NCBI GenBank assembly: GCA_017998475.1
Contig: JAGODA010000077.1
Span: 1-11,392, forward strand
Reading direction: 5' to 3'
DNA length: 11,392 bases
From: Spirochaetota bacterium
Lineage (GTDB): Bacteria > Spirochaetota > UBA4802 > UBA5368
Positions 7,368 to 11,392 of this stretch are shown one piece after another. Within the stretch, counting starts at the first letter, position 1. Each line of letters starts with the position of its first letter. The notes beneath the pieces are model-generated. The model made no database searches. It had not been told where the DNA came from and saw only the letters and a list, made by a program, of their open reading frames with translations. The position numbers and the translations under genes are program-made.

Positions 7368-7389
7368 ATTCTTATATTTAAATAAGAAT
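7368..7389. promoter_or_regulatory. Probable operator: inverted repeat in the dehydrogenase copy 2 promoter
   Basis: ATTCTTAT-N6-ATAAGAAT, perfect 8-bp arms, 22 bp in all, centred about 107 bases before the dehydrogenase ATG. It overlaps the TATAAG -10 candidate, as expected of a dimeric repressor site. No T-run follows, so it is not a terminator. Confidence 0.55.
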
Positions 7390-7398
7390 CCCCCGCAA
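7371..7398 (-). promoter_or_regulatory. Candidate proximal promoter of dehydrogenase copy 2
   Basis: On the minus strand TTGCGG (7393-7398), 16-base spacer, TATAAG (7371-7376). The predicted start near 7364 gives a leader of about 93 nt. The 22-bp inverted repeat covers the -10 and much of the spacer. Confidence 0.4.
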
Positions 7399-7413
7399 CT
7401 GCGCATTCCTGCG

Positions 7414-7437
7414 GCGAACGGCATCCGCCTTGTTCGC
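7414..7437. other. Hairpin in the far upstream leader of dehydrogenase copy 2
   Basis: GCGAAC-GGC, loop ATCC, GCC-TT-GTTCGC: nine base pairs with a two-base bulge. If the distal promoter is used, this hairpin would begin almost at the mRNA 5' end, a place where hairpins commonly stabilise transcripts. Confidence 0.35.
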
Positions 7438-7445
7438 TGGGTGAA

Positions 7446-7473
7446 ACTGTAAAAACACGGTACTGGTTGTCAA
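7446..7473 (-). promoter_or_regulatory. Candidate distal promoter of dehydrogenase copy 2
   Basis: On the minus strand a perfect TTGACA (7468-7473), 16-base spacer, TACAGT (7446-7451). The predicted start near 7439 would give a leader of about 168 nt containing the hairpin and the inverted repeat. Confidence 0.4.
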
Positions 7474-7773
7474 CTTGAATTCATTCTTTTTTGTATATTT
7501 TAGGCTTTTTTTATGGCATCAATCATCATTTTGAAAGGTAAAATATATTCAATATTATATATTCATAACAATAGAATTGCCTTAACATTTTTCTCAGTCC
7601 CGTCCGCGGGCACTTCGGGTGAGATATAAGTGCGCATCGCTCCACAGGCGCGACCGGTCGGACGCCGCCAGCGCAATACCGGTTCAGGAAAACCGGGCGG
7701 AGGAAAAACCCGGAACGGCGCTTAACGGGCGAAAATAAACGCGGCCGCCTCGCGGTCCGCGCCACGGAGGCCA

Positions 7774-8700
7774 ATGAAGCACGACAAGTACTGGATGGCG
7801 CTCGATCAGGTAAAGGGGGTGGGCCCGGCCATGATGCGCGAGATCCACGACGCCCTGCGCCGTCCGGGCCTTTCCATCACCGACCTGTTCACCCTCAGTC
7901 CCGAGGAGATGCGCTCCGAGCTCTCGCTTCGCGAACAGGCAATTTCCGCCGTCGAGGCGGCACGCGGAAGACTTACGCTCGTCGAGGACGGGTATTTCAA
8001 ACTCATCGACGCAGGCATAGAGATCGTCCTTTTCTTCGAAGAAGGCTACCCGGAACGTCTCAACCGTCTCATGAAAAACGAGGCCCCGTCGATGCTGTAC
8101 GTGTACGGCAACCGCTCGCTTCTTCGCGAAAAGAGCGCGGCCGTGCTCGGGGAGAAGGCCGTGAGTGAGAAAGGAGAGCTCGTCGCGTACCGCGCGGCCC
8201 AGGAGCTTGTGCGCCACCGCATCGCCGTGACCAGCGGCTTCGCGCGGGGCGTCGATCTGATCGCGCATCGCGCGGCGCTCGAAAACGGCGGGGGGACGAT
8301 CGGAGTCCTGCCCCACGGCTTCTCGCAGCTTAAAATGCCCGATTCAATGAAAGAGGCGTACAATCCCGACTTCATGCTTCTGGTCTCGCCCTTCGGCTTC
8401 GACACCGAATACTCGACCTTCAACGCGTTCCGCAGAAACCGGCTGGCCTGCGCGCTCTCCAGGGCCGTATTTATCGTCGAGTCTCCCGCCGATGGAGGAA
8501 TCTACGAGGCGGCAAAGTCCGCGCGGGCCCTCGGCGTGCCTCTGTACGCCACGGAATACGCCGAATACCCCGACACGGCCGCGGGCAATCCGGTGATCAT
8601 GCGCGAGCTCGGCGCGCAGCCCGTACGCGGCCGGCTGGTCAACAACGCGCTCCTGCCCAATCTCGACCGCCTGATAGCGGATGTCAAGTTCGGCGACTGA
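7774..8700 (+). CDS. Divergent stand-alone DprA/Smf-like DNA-processing protein
   Basis: 308 aa, the only plus-strand gene. N-terminal helix-hairpin-helix-like segment (ALDQVKGVGPAMMREI, 9-24), then YPERLNRLMKNEAPSMLYVYGN (92-113), the entry to the DprA Rossmann fold. SGFARGVDLIAHRAAL (154-169) matches the DprA SGxAxGIDxxAH motif, and FNAFRRNRLACALSRAVFIVES (216-237) matches FPxRNRIIAGLS. The usual GSR motif reads GEK (126-128), a departure, and the GGxTIxVLxxG loop reads GGGTIGVLPHG. The C-terminal winged helix of many DprA proteins is absent. DprA loads RecA onto incoming single-stranded DNA in natural transformation; relatives without competence genes have less clear roles. GGAGG lies only three bases before ATG, a tight spacing. 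Whether this is the organism's main DprA or a paralogue cannot be told. Confidence 0.82.
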   Translation: MKHDKYWMALDQVKGVGPAMMREIHDALRRPGLSITDLFTLSPEEMRSELSLREQAISAVEAARGRLTLVEDGYFKLIDAGIEIVLFFEEGYPERLNRLMKNEAPSMLYVYGNRSLLREKSAAVLGEKAVSEKGELVAYRAAQELVRHRIAVTSGFARGVDLIAHRAALENGGGTIGVLPHGFSQLKMPDSMKEAYNPDFMLLVSPFGFDTEYSTFNAFRRNRLACALSRAVFIVESPADGGIYEAAKSARALGVPLYATEYAEYPDTAAGNPVIMRELGAQPVRGRLVNNALLPNLDRLIADVKFGD

Positions 8701-8705
8701 TAAAA

Positions 8706-8739
8706 TTCCCGGGCGATGACAATGATCCTCGCCCGGGAA
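8706..8739. terminator. Shared hairpin terminator between convergent genes
   Basis: TTCCCGGGCGA / TCGCCCGGGAA, 11-bp perfect stem with a 12-base loop, placed between the DprA-like stop and the tupA stop. Read on the minus strand it is followed by TTTTATC, giving a reasonable terminator for tupA; the plus-strand tail is weaker. Confidence 0.75.
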
Positions 8740-8744
8740 ACGTA

Positions 8745-9584
8745 TTATTTTACCGCGTCAGGGAAGAAGAGTGGCGAGCCGTATTTCGCGACGCCGTATT
8801 TTTTTATAAGCGCCTGCGTCTCTGCCGACACCATGAAATCCGCGAAGGCCTTCGCCCCGGCGGTGTTCACCTTCGGCCATTTCGCCTCGTTCACCTCGAT
8901 GACATGATAGATATTGAGGAGATCCCTGTCGCCTTCCCTTAGAATGTCGAGCGCAAGGCCTTTCTTCATCGAAAGATAGGTGCCCCGGTCGCTCAGGGTA
9001 TAGCCCGCTTTCTCGGAGGCGACTGAAAGGGTCTGGCCCATTCCAAGCCCGGTTTCATGAAACCATTTTGTGCCTTTGGGATCCACCCCGGCGGATTTCC
9101 AGAGTTTCGTCTCCTTGGCATGTGTGCCCGAATTGTCGGCACGCGATATATAGAGCGACTCGCTCGCCGCGAGCTTTTTGAGCGCCTCGACAACCGACGC
9201 CGACTTCTTCACTCCGGCAGGGTCCTTTTTCGGGCCCACAATGACGAAATCGTTGTGCATCACGATACGGCGATTCCTGCCGAAGCCCGCGTCCATAAAC
9301 TTCTTCTCGGCGTCGGGCGAATGGACCAGCAGAACGTCGGCCTCGCCGCGCTCGCCCATGGCCATGGCCTGCCCAGAGCCCACGCCGATGGGCTTGACGA
9401 AATATCCCGTCTTCTTCTGGAAAACGGGAATGAGCTCATCGAGCAGTCCCGAATCGAGGGTGCTGGTCGTCGTCGCCAGAATAACCTCTTTTTCTTTTCC
9501 CTTCTCGGCCGACCACAGGGCCGTAGCCGCCGCGAACATCGTCACCGCGGCGCACAGCGCTATTATCTTTACTGTACTCCTCAT
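8745..9584 (-). CDS. tupA: Tungstate ABC transporter substrate-binding protein TupA
   Basis: 279 aa. Signal peptide MRSTVKIIALCAAVTMFAAATALWSA, with cleavage likely before EKGKE, so it is a soluble periplasmic protein; Cys11 is not in a lipobox. Family landmarks: LATTTSTLDSGLLDELIPVF (36-55), GSGQAMAMGERGEADVLLVHSP (69-90), HNDFVIVGPKKDPAG (110-124), SRADNSGTHAKETKLW (147-162) and ETGLGMGQTL...GYTLSDRGTYL (177-204). The TTTS and DNSGTH motifs are the oxyanion-binding segments of TupA, distinct from ModA and WtpA. Start at 9584 is chosen because AGGAGG precedes it by seven bases and the hydrophobic segment begins there; an ATG at 9611 coincides with the predicted transcript start and is unlikely. 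TupB permease and TupC ATPase are not in the window. Gene mop lies just upstream. Confidence 0.93.
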   Translation of the reverse strand: MRSTVKIIALCAAVTMFAAATALWSAEKGKEKEVILATTTSTLDSGLLDELIPVFQKKTGYFVKPIGVGSGQAMAMGERGEADVLLVHSPDAEKKFMDAGFGRNRRIVMHNDFVIVGPKKDPAGVKKSASVVEALKKLAASESLYISRADNSGTHAKETKLWKSAGVDPKGTKWFHETGLGMGQTLSVASEKAGYTLSDRGTYLSMKKGLALDILREGDRDLLNIYHVIEVNEAKWPKVNTAGAKAFADFMVSAETQALIKKYGVAKYGSPLFFPDAVK

Positions 9585-9617
9585 GGATACCTCCTGATCG
9601 GTTATCCTCATACTGGT

Positions 9618-9645
9618 AGTATACGCGGCGGTTAAGCCGCGCCAA
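9618..9645 (-). promoter_or_regulatory. Candidate tupA promoter with palindromic spacer
   Basis: On the minus strand TTGGCG (9640-9645), 16-base spacer, TATACT (9618-9623); predicted start near 9611, leader about 27 nt. The spacer is almost filled by the inverted repeat CGCGGC-N6-GCCGCG (9624-9641), a likely regulator site. No clear terminator was seen between mop and tupA, so read-through from mop may add to this. Confidence 0.5.
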
Positions 9646-9740
9646 GGCGCATACTCGATCCGGATTCACGCGGAGAATACGCCGGCCAGGAGTCCGCGTT
9701 CACCTCGACGGCCGGGGGTGGACATTCCGCGAACCGCGTT

Positions 9741-9953
9741 TCAGTCGACCGCGAGCATCACATTGGAGGCCTTTATGACCGCGTACACCTCTTTCCCCTG
9801 CGCGAGACCGAGCGAATCCGCTGATGTTTTGGTAATGATGGATACGATCTCGGTGCCCCCGGGAAGCTCTACCACCACTTCCGTATTGACGGCCCCGTGC
9901 GTCAACGTCTTCACTTTACCTTTGATCATGTTACGCGCGCTTATCTTCATCAT
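9741..9953 (-). CDS. mop: Molbindin (single Mop/TOBE-domain molybdate/tungstate-binding protein)
   Basis: 70 aa, the usual size of a single-domain molbindin. KISARNMIKGKVKTLTHGAVNTEVVVEL and SADSLGLAQGKEVYAVIKASNVMLA are the two characteristic halves of the Mop domain, including the SARN motif and the conserved IKASxVMLA end. Such proteins form cytoplasmic hexamers that store or buffer molybdate/tungstate. GGGAGG precedes two consecutive ATGs; the second (MKISARN, 9950) matches the family's usual start and has the better spacing. It lies 156 bp upstream of tupA in the same direction, linking import and storage of the oxyanion. Confidence 0.93.
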   Translation of the reverse strand: MMKISARNMIKGKVKTLTHGAVNTEVVVELPGGTEIVSIITKTSADSLGLAQGKEVYAVIKASNVMLAVD

Positions 9954-9991
9954 GGTGCCTCCCGTATCTTTCGTTAACGCATGATGATAGA

Positions 9992-10020
9992 ATGATATAC
10001 ACGCGCGCGTTAGAAATCAA
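9992..10020 (-). promoter_or_regulatory. Candidate mop promoter
   Basis: On the minus strand TTGATT (10015-10020), 17-base spacer, TATCAT (9992-9997, five of six consensus bases); predicted start near 9985. The spacer contains the 10-bp palindrome ACGCGCGCGT (10001-10010). Confidence 0.5.
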
Positions 10021-10037
10021 CATTCTTTCCGTGCGCC

Positions 10038-10622
10038 TCAGGAATCCAGCTTGAAGCGTACGGGGAGCCTGATCCGGCAGCGCATGGGGACCCGGTCCTT
10101 CGTGAGGGCCGGGCGGAAGCGGATGCCCCGCGCCCAGTCGATCACCGCCGCGTCGAACTCGCGCCCGAGCGAGCGGACTATCCGCCCGAAGACCACCGTG
10201 CCCGACTCGTCGATACCGAGCTCGATGACCACCACCCCCTCCACGCCGGCCTTGCGCATGGAGTCGGGATAGCGCGGCAGCCGGCTGAACACCGGCCGGG
10301 GCGGCAGCGCCGTGTCCGACAGCGCCTCGTAGCTCCCGTCCTCCGAGCCGAACTCCTGCGGCCTCTCCTCGGGAAGCCTCACCTCCGGGGCGGCGGCGTC
10401 CGAGACCGCTATGTCCGCCTGCGTCTCCATGCGCGAGAGCCGGAGTTCCACCATCTCGAAGGCCTCGAACGCGGCGAAGTCCCTGGTCTCGAACGTCTCT
10501 CTCCAGCGCACCGCGAAGAGCATGGCAAAGAGCACCGCGAACGATACCAGCGACCACAACAGAGGCGGCCTGAGGCGCACGTAACGGACGATTCTACCGG
10601 GGAAAGCCAGCACCGCGCTCAT
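10038..10622 (-). CDS. Short TonB-family protein
   Basis: 194 aa. Cytoplasmic N-terminus rich in Arg, one membrane anchor (LLWSLVSFAVLFAMLFAV, about 21-38), an acidic linker of about 75 residues with few prolines, then a TonB C-terminal domain from about 116: RYPDSMRKAGVEGVVVIELGIDESGTVVFGRIVRSLGREFDAAVIDWARGIRFRPA is split here across the typical motifs YPxxxxxxGxEG, DxxG, FDxAxxxxxxxxxFxPA. It would span the periplasm and pass energy from an ExbB/ExbD motor to an outer-membrane transporter. Start at 10622 overlaps the exbD stop by ATGA and is preceded by GGAAGGAGGGGCG; a frame reaching 73 codons further lacks support. The membrane helix lacks the functionally important His of E. coli TonB. 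Confidence 0.87.
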   Translation of the reverse strand: MSAVLAFPGRIVRYVRLRPPLLWSLVSFAVLFAMLFAVRWRETFETRDFAAFEAFEMVELRLSRMETQADIAVSDAAAPEVRLPEERPQEFGSEDGSYEALSDTALPPRPVFSRLPRYPDSMRKAGVEGVVVIELGIDESGTVVFGRIVRSLGREFDAAVIDWARGIRFRPALTKDRVPMRCRIRLPVRFKLDS

Positions 10623-11023
10623 CGCCCCTCCTTCCGCGAAAGAAGCACGATGTTGTACACACCGGCCTCCCTGAGCGTCTCCATCGCGCCGTTCACCCGG
10701 CGGTACGGAAGAGCGGCGTCCGCGCCGATCATCGCCCGCACGTCCGGGTTGTCCGCCGCGCGGTACTTCGCCGCCCGGTACAGCGCCTCGCGGTCCATCC
10801 GCTCGCCGCGCACGTAACAGTCGCCCACGGAGTCGAGCCACACGTGGAAGTATTTCTTCGCACCGCTCTCGGTCGCGCGCGCCTCCGGCAGCGCCACCGG
10901 GATGTTCCGCTCGATATCGATCGTGCTGGTAAGTATGAAAAACACCAGAAGTATGAACGCGATGTCCGCCATCGACGGCAGCGGAACGATCCCCTTCGGC
11001 TTGCGCCTGCGCTCTATCAGCAT
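10619..11023 (-). CDS. exbD: ExbD/TolR-family biopolymer transport protein (second copy)
   Basis: 134 aa, normal length. Basic N-terminus (IERRRKPK), then PSMADIAFILLVFFILTSTI (16-35), the single membrane helix with the conserved proton-path aspartate (Asp20). The periplasmic domain ends GADAALPYRRVNGAMETLREAGVYNIVLLSRK, matching the ExbD/TolR peptidoglycan-side fold. It works in a membrane complex with an ExbB-type protein to use the proton gradient. Starts four bases after the other exbD and overlaps tonB by four bases, so the three are translated as one unit. Confidence 0.92.
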   Translation of the reverse strand: MLIERRRKPKGIVPLPSMADIAFILLVFFILTSTIDIERNIPVALPEARATESGAKKYFHVWLDSVGDCYVRGERMDREALYRAAKYRAADNPDVRAMIGADAALPYRRVNGAMETLREAGVYNIVLLSRKEGR

Positions 11024-11027
11024 GGCC

Positions 11028-11392
11028 CTAGCGCTCCATCCGCAGCGAAAGTTTCGTCACGCCCGCGCCCTTCACCGCGTCGATCGCCTCCACGGCCCTG
11101 CCGTAGGGGAGCTCACCCGACAGCTCGAGCAGCACCACCAGGCCCGGCTTTTCGTCCCGCTTCTCCGCGAGCAACCGTTCGATCTCACCCATCTCCGCGC
11201 GCCTGCCGTCGAGCGTCACCGCGCCGTCCTTACGCACCGCGAGCGTCACCACGTCGCCGGGCGAAACCACCGTCGCCGGCTTCGTCGTGTCCGGAAGCGA
11301 CAGGTGCAGCCCGTCTTTCAGCAGAAAGATCGAGGTCACAAGAAAAAATATGATGAGCAGAAACGCCACGTCCGACATCGACGCGATCGTTA
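11028..11392 (-). CDS. exbD: ExbD/TolR-family biopolymer transport protein (first copy), 5' end outside the window
   Basis: The frame is open to the right edge (TIASMSDVAFLL...), so the ATG at 11378 lies inside the membrane helix and is not the start; roughly 10-20 residues are missing. SMSDVAFLLIIFFLVTSIF is the membrane helix with the conserved aspartate. The outer domain includes VTLAVRKDGAVTLDGR and LPYGRAVEAIDAVKGAGVTKLSL, typical of ExbD. It differs strongly from the second copy, so the pair is a functional heteropair of old origin, not a recent duplication. An exbB-like gene is expected just upstream, outside the window. Confidence 0.9.
   Translation of the reverse strand, partial: TIASMSDVAFLLIIFFLVTSIFLLKDGLHLSLPDTTKPATVVSPGDVVTLAVRKDGAVTLDGRRAEMGEIERLLAEKRDEKPGLVVLLELSGELPYGRAVEAIDAVKGAGVTKLSLRMER

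Larger units (their letters stand above)
7272..7773. other. Divergent intergenic region between dehydrogenase copy 2 and the DprA-like gene
   Basis: 502 bp without a supported gene. Its dehydrogenase side holds two candidate minus-strand promoters, an inverted repeat and a hairpin (listed separately). The middle (about 7484-7570) is very AT-rich with T-runs; TTGAAA (7531-7536) followed 17-18 bases later by ATTATA/TTATAT is a weak plus-strand promoter candidate for the DprA-like gene. The last 180 bp is GC-rich leader without clear structure. An 82-codon minus-strand frame here has no ribosome site or family resemblance. Confidence 0.5.

Noticed and set aside
7360..7388. Plus-strand promoter starting with TTGACA at 7360
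   Set aside because: The -10 at 17 bases (TAAGAA) is poor, and the start would lie about 380 bases before the only plus-strand gene.
7526..7774. 82-codon minus-strand frame in the intergenic region
   Set aside because: No ribosome site, no homology-like motif, and half of it runs through AT-rich promoter-like DNA.
9585..9611. Upstream ATG for TupA
   Set aside because: It coincides with the predicted transcript start, has no Shine-Dalgarno, and would bury the signal peptide nine residues in.
9585..9740. Molybdenum-cofactor or tungsten riboswitch upstream of tupA
   Set aside because: The only clear structure is the GC-rich dyad inside the promoter spacer, upstream of the predicted RNA start; no Moco-motif pattern was recognised.
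10623..10841. 73-residue N-terminal extension of the TonB-like protein
   Set aside because: It overlaps exbD out of frame; the ATGA overlap and GGAAGGAGG support the start at 10622.

Overview
The window is GC-rich coding DNA broken by sharply AT-rich promoter regions. ExbD/TonB genes, an exported substrate-binding protein and an anti-sigma factor with an extracytoplasmic domain indicate a bacterium with an outer membrane. Two very similar large acyl-CoA dehydrogenases of the DmdC-like type and a tungstate uptake/storage pair suggest an organism that activates or oxidises acyl-CoAs and uses tungsten or molybdenum enzymes. A spirochaete or a 'deltaproteobacterial'-type anaerobe would fit, but the sequence alone does not settle the phylum. 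All genes but one are on the minus strand, so transcription mostly runs from right to left.

From the left edge to 2331 there is a tightly overlapping minus-strand operon: an ECF sigma factor, a single-pass membrane anti-sigma-like protein with a DUF4384-like outer domain, and an exported caspase-fold (C14) peptidase that runs off the window. Predicted topology puts the peptidase and the anti-sigma sensor domain on the same side of the membrane. This is the most interesting system here. Next (2443-3018) is an iron-sulfur flavoprotein of the NADPH-dependent FMN reductase fold.

From 3167 to 7271 lie two paralogous acyl-CoA dehydrogenases (623 and 624 aa). Each has its own strong ribosome-binding site, its own terminator and its own AT-rich upstream region, so they look like separately controlled units and not one operon. 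The second has an 8-bp inverted repeat over its likely -10 element. A 502-bp gap then separates it from the only plus-strand gene, a divergent stand-alone DprA/Smf-like protein (7774-8700).

That gene converges on tupA (tungstate-binding protein, 8745-9584) through a shared hairpin. Upstream of tupA is mop, a 70-aa molbindin. Each of these two genes has a recognisable promoter with a GC-rich palindrome in the spacer. The right end (10038 to the edge) is a translationally coupled exbD-exbD-tonB cluster whose expected exbB-type partner would lie outside the window. No RNA genes, CRISPR arrays, insertion sequences or attachment sites were seen.
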